This document shows, one piece after another, positions 48,249 to 59,950 of a DNA stretch of 64,000 bases. The stretch spans positions 14,337,501 through 14,401,500 of the forward strand of contig CM060196.1 of assembly GCA_030549335.1 (NCBI GenBank). Direction: 5' to 3'. Each line of letters opens with the position of its first letter. Within the stretch, counting starts at the first letter, position 1. The DNA comes from Pontederia crassipes (lineage: Eukaryota > Streptophyta > Magnoliopsida > Commelinales > Pontederiaceae). The notes below the pieces were generated by a model, which was not told the DNA's origin, did no database searches, and worked only from the letters and a program-made list of their open reading frames with translations. A program made the position numbers and the translations under genes.

Positions 48249-49455
48249 ATGGCACTGGCAGAATTGAAAGAGTTAAAGCTACAATTACAAGAATTACTAG
48301 ACAAAGATTTCATTCAACCAAATGTTTCTCCTTGGGGTGCATCGGTATTATTTGTTAAAAAGAAGGATGGAACATTGCGATTGTGCATCGATTATAGACA
48401 ATTAAATAGAGTTATTGTAAAGAATAAATATCCTTTGCCGCTGATTGGTGATCTTTTTTTATCAACTACAAGGAGCAAAGGTATTTTCCAAAATAGATTT
48501 GAGATGGGGGTATCATTAGTTGAGAATTAAAGATGTCGATATTGTCAAAACTGCCTTCAGAACTCGGTATGCACACTAGGAATTTCTGGTGATGCCATTT
48601 GGTTCAACAAATGCGCCCGCAGCTTTTATAGATCTCATGAATCGAGTTTTCAAATCTTATTTGGATAAGTTTGTGATTGTTTTTATCAATGATATATTAG
48701 TCTATTCTCGAAGTGAAGAAGAGCATGAAGAACATTTAAAAATTATTTTGCAGATACTTCGAGAGAAACAATTATTTGCAAAGTTTAGCAAATGTGAATT
48801 TTGGCTCAACTTAGTGGTATTTTTGGGACATGTAATCTCAGCAGAGGGCATTTGTGTGGATCCAATAAAGATTGATGCAATATTGAAGTGGGAGCCTCCA
48901 AAAAGTGTGACAGAAGTGAGAAGTTTTCTCAGCCTAGCAGGATATTATCGACGTTTTATTGAAGGTTTCTGTATGATTGCAGTTCTATTAACTAGACTTC
49001 TTCAAAAAAATGTAAAATGGGAATGGATGGAGCAATGTTAAGATAGTTTCGAAAAGTTAAAGAGATGTTTAACATCTTCTCCAGTGTTGACACTCCCAAC
49101 AGACAATGGAGGCTATGTGGTGTATAGTAATGCTTCTCGACAAGGGTTGGGTTGTGTTCTAATGCAACATGGAAAAGTTATTTTATATGCTTCTCGATAA
49201 CTCAAATCACATGAGTTAAACTACCCAACACATGATTTAGAGTTGGCGGCAGTTATTTTTGCTCTTAAGATATGGAGGCATTATCTTTATGGAGAGACAT
49301 CACATTTTTACGGATCATAAGAGTCTAAAATATCTCCTTACACAAAAAGAATTAATTTACGCCAAAGAAGGTGGATGGAGTTACTAAAGGACTATGATTG
49401 CATAATTGATTATCATTTGGGTAAAGCTAATGTGATTGCAGATGCACTTAGCTGA
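48249..49455 (+). pseudogene. RT/RNase H of the chromovirus-like element
   Basis: [62 protein letters not shown], then [20 protein letters not shown], where the catalytic FIDD box reads FIND (near 48685). [16 protein letters not shown] and [13 protein letters not shown] follow. RNase [41 protein letters not shown] and [15 protein letters not shown]. Broken by stops at several places. Confidence 0.88.
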
Positions 49456-49699
49456 AAATCATCGAGTCTTCTAGTCCATATAAAAGTGTATCAGTTACCA
49501 TTTCTACTTGAACTGAAATTCTTAGAAGTTGAGCTGAAGACAAGTGAGAAAGGAGCACTCTTATCACACTTATAATTAGATCCATTCTAGCCGAGAGGAT
49601 ACGCGAAGTACAAGACCAAGACAAAGAGTTAGTGAACACCATCCATCAAATAAAGAACGGAGAGCAAACACAATTCTCATTAAAGATAGGACTTTAATG

Positions 49700-50530
49700 T
49701 TTGGCATTAGGTTATGTGTTCCTAATGATGGAAACCTTAGGCAAGAAATAATGGAGGAAGCTCATTGTTCACCTTATACAATACATCCAGGAAGTACTAA
49801 GATGTATAGATATTTGAGGAAAAACTTTTGGTAGCATGGTATGAAAAAAGACATAGCAGAATATATCTCTCGATGTTTAATATGTCAATAGGTAAAAGCA
49901 GAACGCAAAGTTCTAGCTAGAACTCTTCAATCAATTTTGATACCAGAATACAAGTGGGATGAAATCACTATGAATTTTATGACGGATTTACCAAGAACTA
50001 AGAGAAATCACAACACTATTTGAGTAATTGTTGATCGTCTTACAAAGTCTGCACATTTCATACCAATTCGAAAGAATGACTCCTTAAATACCTTAGCCAA
50101 ATTATACATTGATGAAATTGTGCGACTACATGGTATTCCAACATATATTATTTCTGATAGAGATCTTCGGTTTACCTCTCGATTCTGGCATAGTTTACAA
50201 AATTTCTTAGGCACAAAACTAAAGTTTAGTACATTTCATCCTCAAACAAATGGTCAATCGGAGAGAACCATTCAAACATGAAGAAATGCTCAGAGCTTGT
50301 ATTCTAGAATTTAAGATATCTTGGGATGAACATTTATCATTAGCAGAGTTTGCCTATAATAATAGCTTTCATTCAAGTATCGAGATGGCTCCTTTTGAAG
50401 CATTATATGGTAGGAAATGTAGGACATCGATATGTTGGGATGAAGAAGGTGCAAGAGTCCTTTTGGTACCACAAAAAGTACAAGAGACTGTCGACAACCT
50501 AAAAATCATCAAATAAAAATTAAAGATCGA
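49700..50530 (+). pseudogene. Integrase of the chromovirus-like element
   Basis: HHCC part around 49770-49890 (HPGSTKMYRYLRKNF, YISRCLICQ). Core: [55 protein letters not shown] and [18 protein letters not shown], all interrupted by single stops. Then WDEHLSLAEFAYNNSFHSSI and EALYGRKCRTSICWDE. Confidence 0.88.
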
Positions 50531-51000
50531 CAAAAGAATTGCGCTGATCAAAATCATCAAGAAATGGAGTATGAAGTGAGAAGTAAAGTCTTCTTAAAAA
50601 TTTCACTTTGGAAAGGTGTTATTCGATTTGGAAAGAAATAAAAGTTAAGTCCGAGATATGTAGGACCGTATGAAATTTTGGAGCGTACTGGACCAGTTGT
50701 ATATATATTAGCTCTACCGTCAGAGTCATCACGTATTCATGATGTCTGTTATATCTCTATGCTTCGATGATATTGATCAGACCATTCTCATGTGTTGGAG
50801 CCCCAATCTATTCAAGGAAAAAGAACATCATGAAAGTTACTGCAAGAAAGGAAAAAGAACTACAAAATCGAAATATTCCATTAGTTTTGATTCTTTGGAG
50901 GAATCATTCAAGAGAAGAGACAACTTGGGAGCGAGAGGATCAAATAAGAGAGAAGTATCCGTTCTTATTCTCTAAAATAAGTAACCAAATTTTGGGGGCG
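50531..51000 (+). pseudogene. Integrase C-terminus and chromodomain-like tail
   Basis: KLSPRYVGPYEILERTGPVV-like sequence near 50645 is followed by VLILWRNHSREETTWEREDQ and IREKYPFLF (about 50885-50970), the typical end of Tekay/Del polyproteins. A purine-rich TTTTGGGGGCG (50992-51002) lies directly after and is a candidate polypurine tract. Confidence 0.75.
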
Positions 51001-51002
51001 TG

Positions 51003-53484
51003 CTCTACAAACGTCATCTTTGCATAATCATGCATTTAATTAACATATTAAGTTAGTTTGGATGTCCATTTAGTGATATTTATATATAGTAATTAATATT
51101 TTGATTAGTGCATAATGATTATTTAATTATCTATAAACTTTATAAAGTAATCACATAGGGTTATTAGGAATAAATTGTAAAATTTCTAATATTACAATAT
51201 ATATGTTAAATAAGATTATGTAAGCTTAATTAGGGTTAAGACACTTAGTTATGACAAACAAATGTGATTGACCATCACTTAAGTTCTAAGCAACTGAAGC
51301 AGACAGGTGAGATCTGCTCAAAAGGGTATTTTTCCAAATCGCCATATGACGTCAGAAATTTTTGAGAAAAATATATAAGCAATTTAACTTTATCCTTTGA
51401 TGGCCAAAACATTACCAGAGGAAAAACGCGAGCGAAACGACTTGGGGAAAATCGGGAACATAGGTTGTTCAAGGTGAGTCTTAATCCAAAATTTGTTCTT
51501 CTGATTGAGAGGATTATTCCTTCGTGATTAATGAACCATAAATTATGAAATTATATGGTTAGTCTATTAAAGTTAGCTTTCCATGGCCTCTAGAATCACC
51601 TAAAAAGGAGTTTCATAGAGGAAGTTATGAACTTATCTTCGCAAGTCACTCATCCTATCCCGAGTCTAATATAGGTCCAATTTGTAAATTAGGACATCGT
51701 TGGAGTAGAGTGAATTAGGATTTGAAATTTGGATATGCTTAATTAGACATTCCAAGAGTTCGATGAGAAGTGGATCATCTTATTTAGACTTGAATTTTGG
51801 GAGAAATGAAGTTTTCATTTCATAGTGTTTCTTTTGTCAAATTCCAGGACATGGACAGATGATGACCCAAATTAATTATTTTTGTTATAAGGCTGTACAT
51901 CGAGTTAAATTCTATACTTTTTATGACAAAAATAATAATGAACATAGTTTTCAGTAAAATTATGACCTAGTTAAATGGACAAGTATGAAGAAAAATATAA
52001 ATCAATATTTCAGTGATACACAGTTTGTCATGACACAAATCCTAGGTCAGATTGTCTTAGATATTATGACTTACTCACTTGGACATAGTTAATGATATTT
52101 GGGGATTGGAAATCTCATTATGTCTAATTTCTAATAAATTTAGAATTATAAGATTTGCTCATGTGGTTAAGAAGTTATGAATTATTGATTGAATATTTGC
52201 CCATGTGGTTAAAAAGACATTATTACTTGTAAGAAAACATCAAGTTGCAAGTGAAAGGGAGAAAATCTAGTAAACCTCCTTGAAGGGATAAAGTATAAAG
52301 TGAGTGGGTAAATTTACAACATAGCAAAATGATATATGTTACTTTTTTATTTATGATATTATTTCAAGCAAAGATTATTATTAGTATTTTTATTGAAACA
52401 TACTTTGAGTTAAGAAAGATATTTATTATATGTTTCAAGGATTTCATATGAGATGGATTACCCTCTTAAATCAAAATATTTTCAGGGAACAATGCTTATG
52501 AACTTAAAATAAGTTTACTTGATACTGATATATGATGGTGATATGTTATTTTGCTATTATAAAACTCTATGTGTACATTGACCATGCTGAATGAAAAAGG
52601 TATTTGAGACCGCATTCGATGTGCATGAAGCTTTTGAGGGGTATATCAGGTGTCTTTGCCCTTGGGGGCTGCTCTACGTGCACGTATTGACCCATGTTAT
52701 GCTCCGCGTATCTGAGAGTGCTCGGATATGTATTGACCCATGATTTTCTCTACATATTTGAAAATCCATGATTGTGAAGCTCTACTTAATTGTACCACAC
52801 ACAATCATAAAAGGATACGTATTGACCCATGATTTGTATGTGCAATGATACATGTGTGGAGTTTAATTATGAAAATGATGATAACTTGGGTTACTTTTAC
52901 TTATGTGAAATTATGTAATATGTGCTATGTTTTAAATGTTTTCTTATATGAAAGAAATGTGGTTATTTAAATATTATATGCACTCGTATTGTTCTCCTAT
53001 GTTGTACTTTTATTTCATTCACTGGACAAATGATTGTTGCTCACAGTACCCATTTTAAATTTTTTAGATACTCGTAAGTTCTTGAGTTGAGTCAACTCGA
53101 AGTTTGTTTTGCTGCATATAGAAGAGGTTGAGTCGCTGGAGCACTTTAATCCCCTTCACTTTTATTTTTTTTAAGCATGCATGTAATAGATAATTTTAGA
53201 TGTTGTAATTAAGTTTGTAAGAAACTTTTTGTAAGGTTGTATAAGACTTGATCATGTGGGACTATACGTAAGATGGCTTGAAAAAAAATGACAATATGCG
53301 AATGTCATATTTTATAACTTCTTATTAAACTTTGATGAATATATATATGCATTTTTTGTATGTGTTGGCTAATAACACAAGTAAGGGAGGGAAGTTTTGC
53401 TGATTTTATTTTTTTGGAATTGCTAAGCATGAATAAGATTATAATAATTGGGATTAAAACTTATTCACGGAGTTGGATGTGACA
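51003..53484 (+). repeat. 3' LTR of the chromovirus-like element
   Basis: The part from 52394 is also present at the 5' side. The start near 51001 (TGCTCTACAAACG) is inferred from the purine tract just before it and from a TATATAAGC box at 51372-51380 that would be the LTR promoter. The end GTGACA is at 53484. If correct, the LTR is about 2.5 kb, usual for Tekay/Del elements. The alternative is a 1.09 kb LTR preceded by a long noncoding stretch. Confidence 0.6.
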
Positions 53485-54010
53485 ACTATTGCCCGACACT
53501 TTAAAATTGATTTGGAGCAGGACAATCAGATATGCACTTAGTGCCATGTAGTTAGTCGTCCATAATGTTGATAAAGGGGCCCATGTATTTAAGTTTGATA
53601 AAATTTCTGTGTCTACCCCTTTTGTTGATATTGATAGACTCACGGTGTTCAACCATGATAACTGATTGTTCTTCTCAGCACTATGGGCAATACCGCAGGC
53701 ACACCCTTCCAGGACACATGATGCAGAATTGGTCCTTCCCATACCTCACCACCAGCACAGATGGAGACAATCACCTCCAACTTATGATTTTACTCCTATT
53801 TACCATCTCCTCTCTATTAAACAAGGACAGATCACAAACTTAGCTACAGAGCACCGAGAGATTGCATGCATGACTCGTCAGATGCACACGTATCATCTCA
53901 GCCAGGGCCTGCACCATATCTGCCCTCGCCACCACCAGAAAACTAAGCTTTGGTCATTTCTTCTCCTTTATTTTACATGCTCCCACTTATATATTTTCCT
54001 TTTCTCTTAA
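53485..54010 (+). pseudogene. Athila env-like region, 3' part
   Basis: Resumes with IARHFKIDLEQDNQ, then stops and frameshifts. Downstream frames contain proline/glutamine/histidine-rich, low-complexity sequence (PTYDFTPIYHLLSIKQGQIT, MTRQMHTYHLSQ) as found at the C-terminal end of Athila-type proteins. Confidence 0.6.
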
Positions 54011-54365
54011 TTGTTCGAACCTAACATTGAGGGCAATGTCAGGTTCTAGCTTGGGGGAACTTTTTGCATGGCATGTTTAGTTTAGAAGTTTTAGTAGCAT
54101 TGAGTCATAATCTTGTGTTAGTTCTATGAGAGAGCAGTCTAGGTACTGTATGCAAGAATTCAAAATCCAAAAAAAAAATTGTCATTTTTTTCTCATGTTA
54201 AATATTTTATTATCTTAAAGTTCATTGTCAGGACATTGCTTATCCTATGAAATTTTATTACGATTTTTTTTATTAGGCATCACCAGAATATTGGAAAATG
54301 ATAAGAGTTTGTTGCCTAGCAAAAGAATCTACTATTTAATTATGCACTTCTGAAATTATCTACTG

Positions 54366-56795
54366 TGATAAAATTTTTAGCAAGTGCACTAGTCGTATCA
54401 AGTAATAAAGTAGAGAGTAGAGTGTCGATCCCACGAGGAACTAGTTAAATTTAATATATCCTAATAATCTATTAAGGTTGTGTTTGTCTACACTATAACT
54501 TCAGAATTAAAGTTCTAGGAACTTGAGCGATTTGAGGTAAGAGTTCTAGTACGTTGTTTGGCTGAAGTTCCAAGCGTCAAGAACTTGCCTCTCCACCACA
54601 TGCTCCTCCCCCACACTAAAAAATGGTGCTACATGCGGCGGTGGTCGGAAAGCTCAAGCTCTTGGCCGGCGACCACAGCAACTGACAGCTCTTGGTCTCC
54701 CTGCTCAGCCCCTTCGCCACCACCCACCTCCCCATCACAGGGTACTTCCTGCTTCTGCTTCCTCTCCTCCTCCCTCACCCCCAAAAATGGTGCTACATCC
54801 GACGGCGGTGATGGTCGGGAAGCTCAAGCTCCTGGCCAATGGCCACAACAACCGATAGCTCTTGGCCTCCCTGCTCGGCCCCTTTGCCCTTAAGCTCCCT
54901 TTCATCACCACCCACCTCTCCACCACATGCTTTGACCTCGCCGTCGTCATCCGCCTCAAACGCATCTTCTTCCTCCCGGACGACGAGGCGGACGGAGGCA
55001 GCACAAGAGGTGGGAGAGGGCCATTCGGCAGACATCCTCGCCTGTTGTATCACGATAACGAGATGTTCAATGCCATCATTGTACTGTCGCTGTGAAGGCT
55101 CACCGAGTACTTCAGTACCATAAATAAAATTAAATCAATTTTAAGTATGATGTTATTAGCATTAGCATGAGAAAGTTTGGACGTGAGAAGAAATTCTAAC
55201 GTCTCGTTAGAACTTTTATGGAACAATGCGCTTTGACCAAAACCAAAGTTCCCAGGGACCTATGGAAACTTTGGCTACTGTTTGGCAGAATTTACGAAAG
55301 TTCTACCCGTAAGTTTTGATCCAAACACTACCTAAGAGAAGAAAATGGTGCTGTGATATAAAAGCAGAAAATAAATTTGCATAAAATTAAATAATAGAAA
55401 ATAAAATAAATTGGTGTTGAGACTAAGGATTCTAGATGATCAATGATGATGATTAATTAACATGAAAAACTATGAAGATTGAATTATGATGATGATGAAT
55501 AGATTCAATTCTTGAGACAGATTAGGATTACCTAAATTAATGATTTCTACGTTGAGTAAATCAAACTATCTTAATTCTCACAAAGCTTAAGACCACAAAT
55601 GATAAGTTAATCTTCAGTTAAGAAAGATATTAAGATGTATTAAGTTATAATTCCTAAACTAATAGTTATCATCACTGGGTAAAAATTGATAGACCGCACA
55701 AATGATGAGTTACTAGTTTCGTATTATGATTGCTTCAACTTTAAGTTAAGAATCAATTCGCTGAGAATAATTAAATCCTAAAACTAACCACCCCAGATCT
55801 GATTTGTAGTCTTATCTCATAATATAATAATATTAGTAAAAAGCATTAAGCACAACAATCATAATCAAAAGAAATCAAAATATTATATTAATTCAAATCT
55901 AACAATGGTTCATGCAATTTTCTCAATAAACTAAATATCTCTATTACATAAAAGATAGAAATAATGAAATCTGAGTAAAGAGCATCCAAACAATGATTAG
56001 AAGACAAAATTCTTCGCCTTCGATGATCTCTAGATCGCTACAGAGTACACGTGCCCGCAGTTTCTCATGAACAAGAACAGAAAAGCTCTGAAATTCGCCT
56101 TTGCAATATAGCACGGCCCCCAGGTCTCAAGCACACGTTTTTCCTGTCTTCTACACCCTTTATTATAGCCTCCAGGGTCCCAAGGGTTTTTGTAAAATTT
56201 TGATTTGATTTGAAGTCTTTTCATGTTAAAACAAATAAATTCGAAATAGACTTTGATATGTCTTTAAAACCAATCAAAACTCTTTCAAATCTGAGTAAAT
56301 ATGTTTTTTAATCATTCTTGAGACTTAGAATAAAGTTTAAGTTTGATCTGCATTTAAAATTCCCAAGAAAAGTCGAAGAAATCTAGAAAATAGTCTTCGT
56401 AACGGCCCATAACATGGATTTAACGGCCCTTACACTATCTAAATCAAAGTAAGACTGAAACTGGGCATTTTAACAAGCCGTAACAGGCTGTTCATGCCCT
56501 TGCTGTTACGCCATTATGATCATATAATGACCCAATATATTCAATTCAGCCATGAGAACCTTTACTAATTTGCACTTTTTGACTTCGTTTTAACTTCGAT
56601 TTGAGTGTCATTTATTTTTATGAATTTTTTACTCAATTTTCTTGCTTTTTCTGCAATAAGACATATAAGTTTGATAGATTTCTATTTTTATAAAATTAAA
56701 GCAAATAAGGTCAGAAAATGATGCATGCTATATGAAAAAGAATCAAAATGTGATTAAATGCATGACTAATTATATGTCATATTTTGCATGCATCA
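54366..56795 (-). mobile_element. LTR of the same group (solo), carrying a MITE
   Basis: Minus-strand TGATGCATGCAAAATATGAC...GCTAAAAATTTTATCA, matching the start of the solo LTR at 33018 and the common terminal block (GCAAGTGCACTAGTCG, CCACGAGGAACTAG on the plus strand). 2430 bp including an 857-bp MITE. Two TAACGGCCC-type palindrome halves at 56400 and 56421 are again 21 bp apart. Flanks TACTG and AGTCT do not match, so a target duplication is not shown. Confidence 0.75.
54476..55332. mobile_element. PIF/Harbinger-like MITE with captured GC-rich sequence (Pack-MITE candidate)
   Basis: 857 bp with ends GGTTGTGTTTG and, reversed from the right, GGTAGTGTTTGG, flanked by TAA (54473-54475 and 55333-55335), as in Tourist/PIF elements. 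The central 54560-55110 is GC-rich and contains an internal duplication: AAAATGGTGCTACAT... ...CTCAAGCTC near 54608 and 54785. Frames such as KLPFITTHLSTTCFDLAVVI and RLKRIFFLPDDEADGG look coding-derived but match no family I recognise. Confidence 0.65.
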
Positions 56796-56880
56796 AGTCT
56801 TGATTATATTTGTAACTTTTTTTAAAACATCAAGTCATTTTGGAGCTTATAATTATGGTATATAAATTTAATGTTAAAGT

Positions 56881-57180
56881 GCATTGGTGTGTTCGGATAA
56901 TTTAGACCCGTAGGAAATTCTTGCCTAGCGACCTAAGGGCAATTGTCCTGCAATTCATCGGTCGAAAGCCTATTACATGGACCACCTTGTGCAATATGAA
57001 TAAACACAAAGCCCCAACAAGTGAAATGTATAAAGTGCCTATAGAACCTTGGTGTGTCTGGATAATTAAATTCGTAGGGGATTCTTGCCTAGCGACCTAA
57101 AGGCATCTACTCTAGGATCCGTCAGTCAAAAGTCCTTACATTAACCACCTTGTGCAAAATAGAGGAGTACTAAATACTCA
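56881..57180 (+). repeat. Tandem noncoding module upstream of the Athila 3' LTR
   Basis: Two copies (about 56881-57010 and 57041-57165) of a module with GGTGTGTYYGGATAATT, TTCTTGCCTAGCGACCTAA and ACCACCTTGTGCAA. A single copy is in the non-autonomous element at 37998-38122. Confidence 0.8.
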
Positions 57181-57439
57181 AGTATGTTTCAAAAGTTCTG
57201 AAAAAAAAAATAAAATGAAAATAGTATGAAAGTAAGCTCCTAAAAGACATGGTTCAATATTCATACTTTTATGAGATGGATTAATTTTGTATGTAGATGA
57301 TGTAGGAAGGACATGGTTAAAGGTTGAGAATTTTGTTAGGCTGGGCTTGGATTGAGAAATGATATTGGATATTGAAATGGAGCAAGGGCTTTATCTGACA
57401 ATTGCTTGAGGTCAAGCAAAATATCTAGCTCAGAGAATT

Positions 57440-58912
57440 TGATGGACGAAATTCATGCATAATTTTTATGTCAATTTATTTTAACTTTAGAACTCTTTTA
57501 AATGGGAAAATTATTTTAAATGAAAAAAATATTTTGATACCAATTACTACCTAAGCTTTGGTTGTTTTTATAGAAAGGAATAGAAATACGTTGGAGTTTG
57601 ATCGAAAAAGTTGAGTAAAACGACTTTCAGCATTGTCACGACCATGAACTACTTTGTCACACCCGTTAAGCATGTAGGCCAACTGGAAGTTCACTGTCAC
57701 GACCGTAATGTCAGCCTTCATGCCCGTGAGCAAAAGGATAAAATAGCCCATATCGAAGCTTCTATCACGGCCGTGCGATATTACTTTCACACCCATGGCA
57801 GAATATGACAAGCAGGCCATCTTCTATCATGACCATGAGACGAGGAATCAAGATCGTGTTTCTTCATGACTGGAAAATCATTCTGTCACAGCCGTATGTC
57901 AGAGAATCACGATCATACGATACAAAAGCCGAAGAACTTCGTTTTATCACGATTGTGAAACTTAAATGTCACGATGTGATGGCGATCTATTAGGCCATTT
58001 TTATTTGCATTTTGGATAGGATTTCGAGTTGTAGAGACAAGCTACAGGGAAAACTATTTAAGGAGACCTAAATCAATTGAAAGAGCATCTTTGGAGGGCA
58101 GAAATTAGAGGTTAAAGGCTTGGTGAAGACGATCTAAAGGCTACAACGGAGTTTTGTTGGAAACTCGAGAGAGGACAGTAAAATCAGGAGTAGTTCTTCT
58201 TTATTTTTGCTGAAACATAATTTAGATTGACGTACTCTAATTTGATGGAGTAGTTCTTTAGGATTTTCTTGATTGAACCCTACCTTGTGTGAGTGTTTCA
58301 TACATTTAGTTGATGAATCGATGATTTTCTCATTTTTATGCCTCAGATTTGTACCTTTGAATCTTTTTATTATCTCAAAAGAAGTTTTAAAATTCTTTAG
58401 AATTTTCTTAGATCTTTCTCTTGTATGTCACCATTGGGGAAATCGTAAGAGACCCAATTGTGTTGTTGATAAGGTGACTTGAAAGAGCCTTTAATTTTAT
58501 ACTCCAGTTGAATGCATTTCAAGATTTAATAAATTAGATTAAAAATCGAAGGATTAATCTCTTTTATTGATTTCAATATAGGATTTAAAGCTTGCAATAT
58601 TTGTTAAATCAATTTGGGAATTTTACTCTATTAATTCACCATCTTTTGTCTAATGTTTAATACATGAGTAGTGGTATTAATCAAGAGAAATCCTATTCAT
58701 CAATCATATACTTTTAAACCCCATTGATCATTCCTTTATATTTATATTATTTATCCTTCCTATTTTCATAAAACACAAAGCTATTATCTTTTCTCATTTT
58801 ATAAGAAAGAGAATTTATTAATTATTTTTCGTCCTCATGGGAACGATACTATACTCATCATTTTATTACTTTAACGAGTAGTGCGCTTGCTAGTGTTTCT
58901 AAATTTGCATCA
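57440..58912 (+). repeat. 3' LTR of the Athila-like element
   Basis: 1473 bp, TGATGGACGAAATTCATGC...AAATTTGCATCA, paired with 30371-31832. The palindrome pairs are retained, e.g. 57636/57657 (21 bp) and 57765/57787 (22 bp). It is preceded by GCTTGAGGTCAAGCAAAATA about 40 bp upstream. Confidence 0.9.
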
Positions 58913-59150
58913 AATCACCGCTTGCTGAAGTTGTGCGTGTGTCCTTCGAAGGTCAATCGCCAACGCAGGAGCAGGGATTGCTGGTCGCAGGAGCGGGAGA
59001 AAGGATCGCCAGTCGTCGACGCAAGTAAGCAGGAGCAGGTCATCGGAGCGGGAATAGGGAGTGTCGGACGCCGGTTGTCGACGCAATGAGCGGGAGCAAG
59101 TTGCCGAAATGTGCCGGAGGAGAGGTGGACGTGGCTGTAAATTAAATGCA
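58913..59150. repeat. Tandem repeat, right part
   Basis: Continues the array that stops at 30370: GAAGTTGTGCGTGTGTCCTT near 58928, CGCAGGAGCAGGGATTGCTG near 58965 and further GGAGCGGGA units up to 59120. Confidence 0.8.
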
Positions 59151-59159
59151 TTTTTTTAA

Positions 59160-59940
59160 ACTAAACACCGTATAATATAAAATAGTATTATACATTTCCC
59201 ACGGCGACAACCGTGAGAAGTTCCGATGGATGCGGCCGTGGAAAACCTTTTTTCCCAATTAAACAATGTATAATATAAAAGGAACATAAAATAATATTTT
59301 ACATTTCCCACGTTGCAGCCATGGGAAGTTCTGACAGCTACGGTTGTGGAAAAGCCTTTTTCCAATTAAACGGCGTATAATATAAAAGGGGCATAAAATA
59401 ATATTTCACATTTCCCATGACTGCAACCATAGAAATTCGGCAGCCGTGGGTAAGTTTTTTTTCCAATTAAATGGCGTATAATAGTTCAAGGAACGTGAAA
59501 TAATATTTTACATTTCTCACGACTACAGCCATGGAAAGTTCTAACGGCTGTGGCCGTGGGAAAACTTTTTTAAAAATAATATATATGAAAGGAAGGTCAA
59601 ATAATATTTCATGTTTCCCAAGGCTGTAGCCATCATAAGTTTTGATGGTTACGGCTGCACGAATGCCATCTCGTACAATAGAGAAAATTATTTGAACTTT
59701 TCGATGGCTGGAGCCGTGGGAAATTTCGGCGGCTACAACCGTGGGAACTCCATCTTCCGAATATGATCGAAGCATTATCATATTATCATATAAAATATTT
59801 TTTTTACTTTTTCCACAGCCATTGCCGTGGGAAGTTCTTAAGATGGTACTTTTTCGACGGTCGTAGCCGGTGAAACTTGCAATAGTTATTGAGCCGTTAG
59901 AAGTTGTGATGGTTTAGGCCGTGAAAAATATTTGCTCGCT
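59160..59940. repeat. Hairpin-bearing tandem array, probable CACTA subterminal region (right)
   Basis: About seven imperfect units of roughly 100-120 bp. Each has an AT-rich segment (GGCGTATAATATAAAAGG, AATAATATTTYACA) and a palindrome of the form TTTCCCACGGCTNCAGCCGT followed by GGGAAGTT. Units decay towards 59940. Same motif style as 26050-26430. Confidence 0.75.
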
Positions 59941-59950
59941 ATAATACTCT

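Larger units (their letters stand above)
45030..53484 (+). mobile_element. Ty3/gypsy chromovirus-like element inside the Athila env-like region
   Basis: Plus-strand element with a tRNA-iMet primer site, gag, CCHC knuckle, protease, RT, RNase H, integrase and a chromodomain-like tail, bracketed by sequences repeated at 45030-46098 and 52394-53484. Flanks ACTCC (45025-45029) and ACTAT (53485-53489) match at 3 of 5. Host coding continues across it. Likely Tekay/Del-type. Every domain carries stops. Confidence 0.85.
30371..58912 (+). mobile_element. Athila-like Ty3/gypsy retrotransposon, nested with four insertions
   Basis: Two LTRs (30371-31832 and 57440-58912) beginning TGATG and ending CA bracket primer site, gag, protease, RT, RNase H, integrase, a long spacer, an Athila env-like region, and a polypurine-side motif GCTTGAGGTCAAGCAAAAT shared with the element at 36300-41417. 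Subtracting the four insertions leaves about 10.9 kb, normal for Athila. The flanking 5-bp sequences (GATTG, AATCA) do not match, perhaps because the target is a repeat array. All frames are broken. Confidence 0.85.
26050..59950 (-). mobile_element. Probable CACTA (En/Spm) element, split by later insertions
   Basis: Inferred host element of this region. Minus-strand transposase remnants (28.66-28.36 and 26.96-26.64 kb) lie between two arrays of short palindromes (26050-26430 and 59160-59940). The GGAGCAGGGATCGCTGGTCG-type repeat that ends at 30370 resumes at 58917 on the far side of the Athila element. Removing the Athila and hAT insertions leaves about 4.2 kb. The diagnostic CACTA termini and 3-bp target duplication were not found, so the borders are approximate. 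Confidence 0.45.

Noticed and set aside
30366..58917. A 5-bp target duplication for the Athila-like element
   Set aside because: GATTG and AATCA do not match in direct orientation.
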